Part shown: in pieces, positions 12,296-23,121 of the stretch
Numbering within the stretch: the first letter of the stretch is position 1
How the letters are laid out: every line of letters begins with the position of its first letter
From: Candolleomyces eurysporus
Lineage: Eukaryota > Basidiomycota > Agaricomycetes > Agaricales > Psathyrellaceae
Assembly: GCA_027579435.1 (NCBI GenBank)
Contig: JANBPK010000785.1
Span: 37,763-101,762 of the forward strand
Reading direction: 5' to 3'
Length of the DNA: 64,000 bases
Translations under genes and position numbers: made by a program
The notes under the pieces: generated by a model
The model's input: the letters and a program-made list of their open reading frames with translations, nothing else
Database searches by the model: none
Told to the model about the DNA's origin: nothing

Positions 12296-12801
12296 GTTGT
12301 ACACCATCGTTTGTAAAACAATATTTATTTTGTCTATGTGCACTCCGTCCATCCCACGAAAGCGACAACTTTGCCATCCGATCCGTGGGCGTCTCTTCGT
12401 GCAAATCTTCAACTGGGGTTGGCAGTATTGCCCTCATTTCTGATCAGTGATCCTCAATGTCTTGCCAATTCCACTGAACCAGGTCCACAACGCAGTCTGC
12501 ACGTCGATCTAATCCAACCATCCCGGATTACCCGAATACATGACCAATCATATACGGTGCTCATCGTTTCAAGGATCATATCTGCACAATCAGAGTCGTC
12601 GATAGTGGCGCCAACAGCTTACGGCTCACCCAAGCTCGGGATGATGCCAACTTGACACTGGCAGTGCCTGCCAAGTTCATTAACCATGAGTTCTCCATAT
12701 TCTTGTTCACCGGGATGTGCTGGATTCTATCTCTGTTTCATGAGAGCAAAACGGGTGTGGATTGATCATCACATTGCTCTGGCGCTCAGGTGTCCCCTGC
12801 A
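12296..12801. repeat. Duplicated intergenic block upstream of 7-TM copy 2
   Basis: Parts of 12425-12760 recur, diverged, at about 21775-22190. The clearest match contains TTTCATGAGAGCAAAA followed by a GGTGTGGA word. No gene was seen. It marks duplication of DNA lying before 7-TM genes. Confidence 0.6.
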
Positions 12802-12808
12802 TATATAA
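12802..12808 (+). promoter_or_regulatory. TATA box of 7-TM copy 2
   Basis: TATATAA lies 72 bp before the ATG at 12874. Copies 3 and 4 have TATATAT at 23046 and 30971, at 76 and 74 bp before their ATGs, so the spacing is conserved. Confidence 0.6.
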
Positions 12809-12873
12809 GCTGGTTAGCTAAATCATTGACATGGGCCTCGGTCCCACTCCTGCTCCTCTTTGAGCGGGGTATC

Positions 12874-14076
12874 ATGTCGGAAAACGATGATTTTGGGGCT
12901 CGCGTAATGGCAAGCTCTTTCTACGTAAACACGTCCCTGACGCTGTTCATAACTGGTGAGCCATTCCATAAATTCTGTCTTGGCCACATACTAACTTTGC
13001 TGGTGTCAGGCATGCTTTTCTTCATGGCGGTCTACGGACTCTCAGCCTTTCTGGGGACGCCCAAAGACCTCAGGAGAGGCCGAACCCGATACATCGTGAT
13101 ATCCTTCGTTTTGTTTGCATTGGAGGGTTTTTCAGCGGCCCTGGACTCTTCCGAGATATTCAAGCGTTTGTTCGAAGTGACCTCTGCCATTGGGTACCTC
13201 GACATGGTCGACCAAAACATGCGATCTTGGCAACAATACCTTAGTATGGTTTGCGTGATACTCACAATCACTATCGGGGATCTGCTACTGGTACGCAGAA
13301 TCTCTCAGTGTATGGACACGCACTGACGTTTGATTTACTTGCAGGTGTACCGCTGCTACGTTATCTGGCAGCATCAGCGGTGGGTAACTATACTGCCTGC
13401 TCTAACCTGCCTTGCCTCTTTTGGTACGTTCTTCCTACTCTAAGGAGTTTAGCTACCAACAAACACTCCGTGGTACATTTCTAAACCAGTCATGGGCATC
13501 GTTCCTCTGGCTATAACAAAGACCGGTCAACTCACTGAATATTCTTACGCAATGGCGAGAGCCTTCCTGACCGTGTCGACCAATATCATGGTCACAGGCC
13601 TTATTTCCTTCCAACTCCTCCAGGCCCGCCATTCATTGTCCATATCTCTCCCTTCTGCCGATCTGAAGCATTATACTAGCGTGGTTGCCATAATCATTGA
13701 TTCAGCCGCTCCACTCGCGGTTTCAGGCATCATCTACGCAGCAGTCGTCGCATCGTATCAAAAAGCTTCAAGTGTGCGATCAAGTGCTCTAGGGCACTAC
13801 GTTGCGGCTCTGAACATATCGGCCGTCTTTTTCTATGCCTTCTGTGTGAGTGGGATTCACGATAACTTCCATGCCACGGACTGTTAACGTCTTCAATAGA
13901 CCTTATCGCCCGCGATGATCATATTTCGCGTCACGACAGGGCGATCTTGGTTTCGATTCCCAAGACGAACCAATGGCGAACTATCGAATCCTATCACTTT
14001 CGCGCGTCAGACTACGGAGTCGTCTTTTATAGAGTCACCCATTGGGAGGCCAAGAACTGAAAATGTTGACGTATAG
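12874..14076 (+). CDS. Fungal seven-TM protein, copy 2
   Basis: Exons: 12874-12955, 13010-13290, 13345-13423, 13490-13845 and 13900-14076, giving 324 residues. It starts MSENDDFGARVMASSFYVN, close to copies 3 and 4. It has TGMLFFMAVYGLSAFLGT, the conserved DQNMRSWQQYLS loop, GDLLLVYRCYVIWQHQRW and VSTNIMVTGLISFQ. The C-terminal tail is polar with the motif IGRPRTENVDV, shared with copies 3 and 4, which hints at a conserved cytosolic contact or sorting site (inference). DUF4238 copy A starts 426 bp downstream on the same strand, the spacing seen in each complete cassette. No catalytic residues are recognisable. Confidence 0.82.
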
Positions 14077-14390
14077 CAAAGTAACACAAAATGTGAGGTG
14101 TATCTCGCGTCATTTGAAGCCTGGTTACTTGGATCCGGATACCCATATCCACACTACGAGCTATATGGCCTCGAGCTCCTTCTACAAACTTGGCAGAAAC
14201 ACGAAGAGAAATGTGTTTGGGCTGATCGACAAATGGCGACGGTATGGGAAAACAGCAAGCCACGAATTTGATAAGTTACTGTTGTCCCTCCGGGGACGTC
14301 TAGGCAAACCGAGCGTTAAAATGGCCTGAAACCCATTAAATGTTCAATTTTTGCATCGTGTAATACACGAGGTTGCTTTATACAAAAGAG

Positions 14391-14502
14391 CCACTCGCTG
14401 CGGATGGGGTCCTCAGCTTACCACCACCTCGTTCTCAAGAGAACCAGCGGTGCTGTCGAGCTTTGAATCTCCCTGACTTCAATACCAGTGTCCATCGTAA
14501 AC
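14391..14502 (+). repeat. Conserved leader block before DUF4238 genes
   Basis: A block of about 110 bp ends exactly at the ATG of each DUF4238 copy: 14391-14502 (A), 17320-17430 (B), about 19360-19465 (C), about 24640-24743 (D), about 25698-25803 (E), about 32572-32682 (F) and about 39848-39959 (G). Shared words include TCAGCTTACCACCACCTCGT, GTGCTGTCGAGCTTT and AATACCAGTGTC. It is probably 5' UTR plus core promoter. One frame through it stays open in several copies, but no start or function is evident. Confidence 0.75.
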
Positions 14503-16333
14503 ATGCCCTACTACCACTACATTCCACCCTTCATTCTTCGAGGATTCATTCTAGAGCGAACAACTTCCCCTGAAACTTCCGTAAGAAAGTGAGTCCAGAT
14601 ACAGGTATCGACAGACGCCATCGATCCCTTACATTTGCTATAGAACAAAGAAGCAGAGGCAGCGGGAGGCAAGGAAGGCGAGGAAGAACGGCCAGCCGGA
14701 TCCCGAGACCGTTTCGGCCTTCAGCCTGAGGTCGAGATTGATCGAATTCGTACCGGTGCCGACCACCTCTGGGGTGATGAAGTTTTATCAGGACGCTAGT
14801 AATCAAGAGCACTTGGAGCACTTGGAGAACAAACTGTCCGAGCTGGAGGGGGAGGCGGCACGGATCATCAGGGAACTGCACATCGCCGCCAGACGTCAGT
14901 CATCCAACCAGACATTTACCCTCCCCAGGAGCGACCTCCAGTTGTTCTGGAAATTCATCCTCCTTTTGCATTACCGAAACAGCCCCATCGAGGAGATGTT
15001 TCAAGAAGACCATCCTCGCAACGCGCCAATCCGTCAATGGTTACGCCACCTCAAAATAATGAAAGGGTACACGACCGACAAAGAATTTTGGTTGGACGGC
15101 CTCCATTACTACCTCTCCACCAAGCACTCAGATATTCTCAAACACGCAAAGCAATGCACAATTTACGGACCATCTCATCTCGTCGGTGAAACGAACGCTG
15201 ACATCCCTTCTCACCGGTGGCAGGCCCTGGCATACGAGTCCCTCATCAATGACCACTTCCTCGGAATATGGAGGTCTCACGAAGCCTCCGAGTTCGTCCT
15301 GGGGGATAATTCTTATAGAATATGGGAAGGGACGTTGGCAGGATCACCACGCCTATACGAGATATATGTTATCAGCCCCAAGCTCTCGATTGTCCTGAAA
15401 CTCAACAGATCGAAAACCCTCCCTCCTGAATCCGAGAAGAGTACCCTGAGTGATCATCCTCTGGATGTTCCTCAAACGGTTTACAACCGAGGCCCCGGTG
15501 CTTTAGGGAATAGACACGCAAGTCCGAAGGATCAATTCGACGCATTAGAACGTCACCTCCGGTCGCCTAGTTCCAACAACGATCAGTTCACGTTCAGGAT
15601 CAATCAGCTGACGGTGGACCAGACGTACCTTGTGAACCAGGTCGTCCTGGAGAACCTCGCTACTGATGAATTGCTGGTATTTGCGTCCAGAGATGCAATG
15701 CTCTCGACGGCGCAGCGATATGACACTCCCGAAGGACCCTTCCTGAAGCAGAATCGGCAGGCGATCGCAGAATTGGTTCGGTGCCTCGAATCTAGCGCAA
15801 GCGGCAACCCTTCTAGTAGCACCTTCCAATGTGAAGCGAGCACTCCAGGGTTGGGTAACACCACTCCTTCCAATCCTACGTTTATTCGGCCACTCCGAGC
15901 CAGGCTAGGCTTTGGATCCGTTACAAATAACCCCCAGCTGGTTCAACGGGAAGCCCTAGCGCGATCACGCAAGGCGACCCTCGAAAGGTTCTTGTGCTGC
16001 ATTTTCTGCGTTCCCGTTATGCTTCTATCTGCGGCGGCATACTTCGGTGGGGCGTTGGTAATGCTGATGCTGTTCCTTTTCGATTGGGCAGTTCGGGGGC
16101 ACAGCACACGCCGATGTGTGTGGCCATCCGAGAGCATCGACAATCCACAGGGTGGCGAAGCAGTCGGGTATACGGTTCCAGCCTTTGTTGGGTGTCTGTA
16201 CCTGGCGGGGCTGTTCGTGTATGCGGCGTTATACATGATACTGGCATTTTTGCTTGATTTACCATTGGAGGACAATGAGGGGAACCTAAAGCTTCCAGGA
16301 GAAGGTGTAAGGCCATTATTCTATCTGTTCTAG
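14503..16333 (+). CDS. DUF4238 protein copy A, C-terminal membrane anchor
   Basis: Two exons, 14503-14588 and 14644-16333, give 591 residues. The first exon encodes the family hallmark MPYYHYIPPFILRGF, related to the HHYxPRFxLRxF start of DUF4238 proteins; the second begins with a Lys/Arg-rich stretch (KKQRQREARKARK). Further family features are LENKLSELEGEAARIIREL (helix), FTLPRSDLQLFWKFI, MHYR-like LLHYRNSPIE, WLDGLHYYLSTKHSDI and EFVLGDNSYRIWEG. After residue ~330 there is a Ser/Thr/Pro-rich linker and then two or three hydrophobic segments (LCCIFCVPVMLLSAAAYFGG; VPAFVGCLYLAGLFVYAA), so the protein is probably tail-anchored. It lacks the duplicated module found in E, F and G. It is partnered with 7-TM copy 2 upstream. 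Biochemical function is unknown. Confidence 0.85.
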
Positions 16334-17319
16334 TACGGATTGTTCAGATTGTTGACGCGTTCAAGAAAGCTGGGAAGTGACGTACCTATCCTGAGTCGCC
16401 TGAGCGCTGTATATTCCTTAAATAGCCTCCTAGAATCTACGCCAACTCCTAGGCAGGTTCATTTAGCCATTGGAAATCCCCGCCATGTCGTAGGGGTTCA
16501 GCTTCCAGTGCAGTCCGCAATTCGAGATGCTGAGCATCTCTTGTGGCCCTTTCATAGAGAAGACGTCGAGTAATCCCCTATAGCTTAGGGTACACCTCCC
16601 GTTGGATTCTACGCTTGCGGGGAATACCCAGCACGACTGGGAACAAGTGAGACTTGGTGGAGGTTAGGCGGATTGATGTGACGGATTTCAACGGCTTTCA
16701 ACGGCCGAAGTGTCTCCAGGCGGCGACTCAAATCCTCCGAGATCGCCAGTGGCATGTCGGAGTCGCTGGTCCAACTGTAACGCTCAAGCTCCTCTCGAAC
16801 CTTCCTCTGAACGTCTGCTTTGCTTGACCGCGACTCGTCTCCCTACAGCGATATCGGCGAACCGCAGGATATATAACAATCAGTGGAGGACGAGACTACC
16901 GAACGACCCATAAAGACCTGGTGGGGGCGAAGCGGTTTTGTTTCCCTACTTTTCGAGATTATCCTTACTCTCCATCCTCATTAAGAACCTATACAAGGGG
17001 TGCATCGGCACCTTCGCTGTTCCTTTCTTTTGTGACTTGTCCTGGTTTTTAACACCAAGCTTCGTCCAACGCCCTTACTCTGCACCGTCTAGAGTGAGCG
17101 ACTGTTGGGAGAAGGGCGTCCGTTCACATTCTTGTCACCTGCTTCCTCGGAAAGGTTGAGTGCAGAGAACAAGGAAGAGATTTTAGCAGGGTACCCGGGA
17201 ATATTCCGCGAGGTTGCCGTTCATCCGAACAAACCGAGCGCTGAAATGGCCTGAAATTTATTATTTAAAGTTCAATTGTCGCATCGTGTAAAACATGAGG
17301 TCGCTAGATGTGAAAGAGC
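16334..17319. repeat. Spacer between copies A and B with a dispersed repeat
   Basis: The first ~70 bp match the 3' flank of copy B (19030-19100), a remnant of the duplication. About 16875-17010 matches 21400-21515, including GGGCGAAGC next to GGTTTTGTTTCCC. No gene was seen, and no 7-TM remnant was found before copy B. Confidence 0.55.
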
Positions 17320-17430
17320 AACTCGCTGCTGCGGATGCGGTCTTCAGCTTACCATCACCTCGTTCTCAAGGGAACTAGTGCTGTCGAGCTTTGAATCTCT
17401 CCGACTTCAATCCCAGTGTCGATTGTAAAC

Positions 17431-19029
17431 ATGCCCTACCACTACTACATTCCACGATTTATCCTTCGAGGATTCATTCTTCGAGATTTCATTCCGGAGG
17501 AAACGATTTCCTCTGAACCTTCCGCACGAAGGTGAGTGTAGATAAAGACATCGAAAGACCTCATCGATCGCTTACATTGCTCCAGAAAGAAGCAGAGGCA
17601 GCGGGAGGCACGGAGGGCGACAGAAAAGGGCCGCCCGGATCCCGAGACCATCTCGGTCTTCAGCCTGCGGTCAAGATTGATCGAATCCGTACCGATAGCG
17701 ACAAGCTTTGGGGTGATAAACTTCTACCACGATGCTAGTAATCAAGCGGACTTGGAGCGTTTGGAGAAGAAACTGTTCAAGCTGGAGGGCAAGGCAGCAC
17801 GGGTCATTAGGGAATTGCACATCGCCGCAGGACATCAGACATTCACCCTCCCCAGGAGCGACCTCGAGTTGCTCCGTAAATTCATCTTCCTTATGCATTA
17901 CCGAAGCAGTGCCATCGAGAAGACATACTTCCAGGAGGACCATCCTCGCAACGCGCCAATCCGTCAATGGATCCGCTACCTCAAAGTAACGAAAGGATAC
18001 ACAACTGAAAAGGAGATCTGGTTGGACGGGCTCCGTTACTACCTCTTTACCCATCATTCTGATATTATCAACCACGCAAAGCAATACCCAATTTACGGAC
18101 CATCTCATCTCATCGGTGAAACGAACGTTGACGTCCCTTCTCACCAGTCGCACGCCCTGGCATATGAGTCCTTCATCAACAACAACTACCTCGGAATATG
18201 GAGGTCGCACGAAGACTCCGAGTTCGTCCTGGGGAATAATTCTTATGGAATATGGGAAGGAACGTTGGCAGGGTCGCCAGGTCTATTCAAGATATACGTC
18301 ATCAGCCCCAAGATCGCGATTGTCCTGAAACTCAACATGTCAAAAACCCTTCCCCCAGTCTTCGAGGAGAGCACCCTGAGTGACCATCCTCTGGGATTTC
18401 CTCAAACAGTTTACCATCGAGGCCCCGATGTTTTAGAGAACAGACGTGCAAGTCCAAAGGATCAATTCGACGCATTACAGCGCCACCTCGAGTCGCCTAA
18501 TTCCGACAACGATCAGATCACGTTCAGAATCAACAAGCTGACGGTGGACCAGACGTACCTTGTGAACCAGGTCGTCCTGGAGAACCTCGGCGCCGATGGG
18601 TCGCTGGTATTTGCGTCCAGAGATGCAATGCTCTCGACGGCGCAGCGATATGACACCCCCGAAGGGCCGTCCCCGAAGCAGAATCGGCGGGCCATCGCGA
18701 GATTGATCAAGTGCCTCGAATCCGGCGAAAGTGGCGGCCTTTCACGCAAGGAAACCTTCGAAAGGGTCTTGTGGTGGATTTTGTGCATTCCCGTTATGCT
18801 CCTATCTGCGGCGGCATGCCTTGGTGGGGCATCGATAATGCTGGTGCTGACCTTATCTGATTGTGGAGTTCCGGGCCGCAGCACACGTCGATGTGTGTGG
18901 CCATCCCAGAGCCCACAAGGCGGCAAACAAGTCGGGCTTACAGCTCCGGCCTTGGTTGGGTTTCTGTTCCTGGCGGGGCTGTTCGTGTATGCGGCGTTAT
19001 ACATAGTACTGGCATTCTATCTGTTCTAG
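17431..19029 (+). CDS. DUF4238 protein copy B, C-terminal membrane anchor
   Basis: Exons 17431-17531 and 17586-19029 give 514 residues. The first exon carries an in-frame duplication of a short segment, so it reads FILRGFILRDFIPEE, 15 nt longer than in other copies. The DUF4238 body is complete: FTLPRSDLELLRKFIFLMHY, YFQEDHPRNAPIRQWIR, EIWLDGLRYYLFTHHSDI and EFVLGNNSYGIWEG. The linker between the domain and the membrane segments is much shorter than in A. It goes directly from ...LIKCLESGESGG into ETFERVLWWILCIPVMLLSA, followed by a second hydrophobic pair near the end (VGFLFLAGLFVYAALYIVLA). It ends AFYLF, without the acidic tail of copy A. No 7-TM partner lies directly upstream. Confidence 0.85.
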
Positions 19030-19162
19030 CACGTATTGTTCAGATTGTTGACGCGTTCAATAAAGTTTGGAGGTGACGAACCGATCCTGAGTCGTCTGAG
19101 TGCTGAATGTTCCTCTCGCCAAATAACCTCCGAGAATCTACCGCTGACCAGATCCGGTACTA

Positions 19163-19275
19163 TTACATGTACGCAGCAATCGTGGCTGCCGGAAAAGGTC
19201 GCTGGCCCAAGCCTAGGACCGTACGCTGCGGCACTACATATTTCATTCTCTTCCGCTTTTTTTCGTGAGTGGCCC
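19163..19275 (+). pseudogene. 7-TM remnant (end of exon 4) before copy C
   Basis: The sequence reads like the last part of 7-TM exon 4: a YAAIV word, then SLGPYAAALHI, then a Phe-rich run ending at a GTGAGTGGCCC splice-donor-like site. All earlier exons and exon 5 are gone. It shows that copy C once had a 7-TM partner. Confidence 0.65.
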
Positions 19276-19465
19276 TTCGACTCTGTAAGTCTAGCCCGAA
19301 ATTTACTTGAGGTTTGCCTCGTGTTAGGTCACGAGGTCGTAATATGTAAAGAGGCCCTCGATGTAGATGCGATCTTCAGCTTACCACCACCTCGTTCTCA
19401 AGAGAACCAGAAGTGCTGTCGAGCTTTGGATCTCTCCAACCTCAATACCAGTGTCAATTGTAGAC

Positions 19466-21215
19466 ATGCCCTTCCACCACTACCTTCCCCAATTCATCCT
19501 TCGAGGATTCGTTGCGGAGACGCAACTTTCCCTGGGCCGTCTGTACGAAAGTGAGTGCAAATAAAAGCATCAGAAGACGCGATTGATCTCTTACATTCGA
19601 TACAGATCGAAGAAGCAGAGGCAGCGGGAGGCAAGGAAGGCGAGAAAGAAGGATCAAGCGGATCCAGAGACCGTCTTGGCCTTCAACATGGGGTCAAGGT
19701 TGATCGAATCCGTACCGATAGCGACCGCCTTTGGGGTGATGAACTTTTGTCAGGATGTTAGTGACCAAGAGGACTTGGAGAAGCTGTCTGAGCTGGAGGG
19801 GGAGGCCGCACGGATCATCAGGGACCTGCATATCGCCGCCGGACGTCAGTCAACCAATCAGACGTTTACCCTCCCCAGGAGCGACCTCCAGTTACTCCGT
19901 AAATTCATATTCCTTATGCATTACCGAAGCAGCGCCCCCGAGAGGACGTACTACCAGGAGAACCATCCTCGAAACGTGCTAATCCGTCATTGGATCCGCC
20001 ATCTCAAAATAACGACAGGGTACACGACTAACAGGGAGATTTGGTTGGACGGGCTCCATTACTACCTCTCTACTAAGCATTCTGACATTCTCAACCACGC
20101 AAAGCAATGCTCAAATTACGAACCAATCGATCTCATCGGTGAAACGAACGTTGACATCCCTTCTTACCAGTGGCACGCCCTGGCATACGAGTCCTTCAAC
20201 GACAAACACTACCTCGGAATATGGAAGTCGCACGAAGACTCCGAGTTCGTCTTGGGGAATAACTGTTATGGAGTATGGGAAGGGACGTTGGCAGGATCAC
20301 CACTCCTATACAGGATATATGTTACCAGCCCTAAGATCACGATAGTCCTCAAACTCAACATGTCGAAAACTCTCCCGTCTGAACTCGAGGACAGCACCCT
20401 GAGCGATCATCCTCTGGGTTTTCCTCAAACGGCTTACCATCGAGGCCCTGGCGCTTTAGGGAACATACTTGCAAGTTCAAAGGATCAAATCGAGGCATTA
20501 CAACGTCACCTCAAGTTGCCTAATTGCGACAACGATCAGTTCACGTTCAGCATCAACCAGCTGACGGTGAACCAAACGTACCTCGTTAATCAGATCGTCT
20601 TGGAAAACCTCGATCCCGATGGGTTGTTGGTATTTACGTCCAGACGTAAACTACTCTCCACGGCGCAGCGATACGACAGCCCCGAGTGGCCCTTCTGGAA
20701 GCAGAATCGAGAGGCCATCGCTGAATTGGTGAAATACCTCAAATCCGGCGCAAATGGGAGCCTTACCGGTAACATCTCCGAACCTGGAGCGAGCACTCCA
20801 GCATTGGGTAATACCACTCCTTCCAACCCTACTTCCGTTGGCCGATTCCAAGACAAGCTCGGCTTTGAGCCATCCACGGAGGGCGGAGATGCGAAGAAGA
20901 CTGGCCCGGGTGCAATTGAAGTGAAGGACGGAGAGTTCCCGAGTGGAGAAACCAAAATGCTGGTGCACCACGAATCCTTCACCAATTACCCCGAGCTGCT
21001 TCGGCGGGAACCCCGGGCACGGTCAAGCGACCCAAGCTTCAATGTTTTCTTGTGCTGCTGCTGCTGCACGCTGTGCACTGGGTGTCTGTTCCTCTTCTTG
21101 TGTGCGGCGTTATACATAGCCCTGGGATTGTTCCTTTGGAAGATGCTGTGGAACTTTTCTAGTTATCTATTTTACTTCTTTCTCTTTTNGTTCCATATTC
21201 GGTGGGATTTTTTAG
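19466..21215 (+). CDS. DUF4238 copy C, first exon out of frame
   Basis: The first exon (19466-19550) is 85 nt, not 86 as in A, E, F and G: one base is missing after GTTGCGG. Splicing to the normal acceptor (exon 2 from 19606) therefore shifts the frame and hits a stop soon after. Exon 2 itself is intact. The first usable in-frame ATG is 19688 (GSRLIESVP), giving about 508 residues without the HHYIPRF-type start. The body has FTLPRSDLQLLRKFIFLMHY, EIWLDGLHYYLSTKHSDI and EFVLGNNCYGVWEG. The C-terminus has a run of five Cys encoded by a TGC repeat (FLCCCCCTLCTGC) before a hydrophobic anchor. The N at 21189 must be dropped for the stop at 21213-21215. It may be a recent pseudogene or a shortened gene. 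Confidence 0.65.
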
Positions 21216-21257
21216 CTCGGATGCCAGTAGATAGTCTCGCATTTCACGTCCGCCGCC

Positions 21258-21283
21258 CCTCAGATCTTTTCTTTCATCTGAGG
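21258..21283. repeat. Inverted repeat, first of two
   Basis: CCTCAGAT and ATCTGAGG form a perfect 8-bp inverted repeat around a 10-bp CT-rich loop, just past the copy C stop. A close relative with 6-bp arms is at 21350-21371 with almost the same loop. It could form an RNA hairpin in the 3' region; it is not flanked by a CRISPR-like array. Confidence 0.6.
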
Positions 21284-21735
21284 GTGCGTATCCATTTACT
21301 ATCTTGTCACTCCTACGATGCTTACCTGTAGATCTAGCCTTACATCATATCAGATCTTTTCTTTTATCTGAGGCCTTAGGATATTCCCAAGTAGGACAAG
21401 ATCACCGAACGACTCATGAGTCCGATAAAGACCCGGTTAGGGCGAAGCAGTTTTGTTTCCCATTTTTTGAGATTCTCCTCACTCTCGATCCTCATCTCAA
21501 GTCTAATTGAGAAGAGTATCTGCCATTTGCCTCTCTCTATTTATTTGATTCGTCATGGTTCTTACCACCAAACTTTGTCCAATGTCCTTGCCCTGTACTA
21601 TCCAGAATGACGACTTTCAGTGGAAGAAGGGATGCAAGGATATGCCCTACACAGCGATGAAGGCTCAGAGAGAGATATACACTTCCACTCTGAATTTCGT
21701 TTGCATATCGTTTCGTTAATTTGCTCTTCGTCAAC

Positions 21736-21790
21736 CAATATCATGGTTACAAGGCTCTTTTCTTTTCACGACATTGCCCTCGTTTCTGAT
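21736..21790 (+). pseudogene. 7-TM remnant (exon 4 core)
   Basis: Reads STNIMVTRLFSFH, matching VSTNIMVTSLISFH of intact 7-TM copies, and is surrounded by unrelated or decayed sequence. About 50 bp is recognisable. Confidence 0.55.
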
Positions 21791-22246
21791 CCTCAAGTTG
21801 TCTTCTGACGCGGTGCAACCCCTCAATCCAATCCAAGCACCCCGGAAAGCCCGAATAATTGAACAGTGGCATTTCGTAATGACCTTAATAGGACGTCGAT
21901 CAGATCCACGGTGCTATTCATTGCAAGGACTAGGGATTGATGTATAGGTTTGAGCGATTTTCACGCAATCATTCCAATTCAGAATCGTCGATAGTGCGGC
22001 TAACAACAACTTTTCATGCTCGGGGGCCCTTTTGAATATAACGAACTGCCAGGCAACTTTGACTTCATCAGTCATGAGTTCTTCATTCCTCCCACACCCT
22101 GATGTGCCCAATTCTATCCCTGTTTCATGAGAGCAAAATAGGTGTGGAGCGACCGCCATCGATTTAGTGCTCAAGTGCCCCATGATTACGAAAGGGGCGC
22201 AGCAAAATCATGGATTTTAGTCCAATCCACTTACGCTATTCTTTTC

Positions 22247-22485
22247 AGTTCAAATAGTCTATTTGTCTGAAAACAACGAGTTTGGCGCATAAGTCGGTCG
22301 CGTAATGGCGAGGTCTCTCTATGTAAATAGATCCCTGGCTCTGTTTGCAAGCAATGAGCCATCTGAAGAATATTGTTCTGGCTATGCACTAGACTGATGA
22401 CGGTGTCAGGCATACTCTTCTTCATGGCTGTCTACGGACTCTCAGTCTTTCTGCAACGACCTCCGAAAAGGCCAAACTCTTAGAC
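22247..22485 (+). pseudogene. 7-TM pseudogene (exon 1 and start of exon 2)
   Basis: Homologous to 7-TM copy 2 from its SENDDFG start: reads SENNEFGA, then an in-frame TAA, then GRVMARSLYVNRSLALFAS. After an intron-like gap ending GGTGTCAG comes GILFFMAVYGLSVFL. The start codon is lost and the rest of the gene is missing after about 22485. This unit sits between DUF4238 copy C and 7-TM copy 3. Confidence 0.75.
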
Positions 22486-22499
22486 TGTCTCCAGCTGAC

Positions 22500-23045
22500 C
22501 ACGGTTGCTTTGACTTAGACAGTGACAAAAACGAGAACGAACACCTGGGGAGGGGTAATGAATACTCGGAAGCTCCTCGAGTTCGATTCTCTGTGCTTCA
22601 TTTTCTTCCAGCTCAAAAGTTTGTCTCTGTTCTCACGTTATCGTAATCGAAACACATGCTCTCAAGTACAGCTTTGTTCCGAGAATCAAAGTGGCCATCC
22701 CACGACGATCTCGTGTTTTTGAGGTCGATCGCTACTCTGATTCTGTAGCTTGCGAGCACCTATCCTTCTACTTCCCCACTTAGTTGGGCCCTGCCTCACT
22801 CCGTCTTTCATGATCTTCCAGACCTTCCTTCATACGGTCTCTATTGATGGATGTACTACGTCGATCAGATTGTTCATCATCACCAGCGCTGCTGTAAAAC
22901 CACAATCAGCGGAATCAGTGGTATCATAGACATGTTGATAAAGCGGCTGGTTCTCCTTTTCACAAAAGCACCTCCTGAAAGCGGTTCAAAGTTTGTACCC
23001 TGTTTCAATTCAACAAAAGAGAAGCTTTTAGTGCCATCTATTGCC
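22500..23045. repeat. Upstream block shared by 7-TM copies 3 and 4
   Basis: About 22500-23045 matches 29930-30970 with scattered differences and indels: for example TCATTTTCTTCCAGCTCAAAA, GTGGCCATCCCACGA, and TGTTGATAAAGCGGCTGG near the downstream end. No open frame is conserved between the two blocks, so this looks like duplicated promoter and spacer DNA, not a gene. Confidence 0.7.
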
Positions 23046-23052
23046 TATATAT
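23046..23052 (+). promoter_or_regulatory. TATA box of 7-TM copy 3
   Basis: TATATAT within CCTATATATCCAGGG, 76 bp before the ATG at 23122. The same 13-bp context recurs before copy 4. Confidence 0.65.
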
Positions 23053-23121
23053 CCAGGGGCTAACAGATCCATGGGCCTCAAGACCCCCGCCCCTCCGTAT
23101 TTTGACTTCAGATAGTTCGTC

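Noticed and set aside
21258..21371. Two similar palindromes considered as a CRISPR-like array
   Set aside because: Only two units, imperfectly alike, in a eukaryotic genome; no regular spacers.
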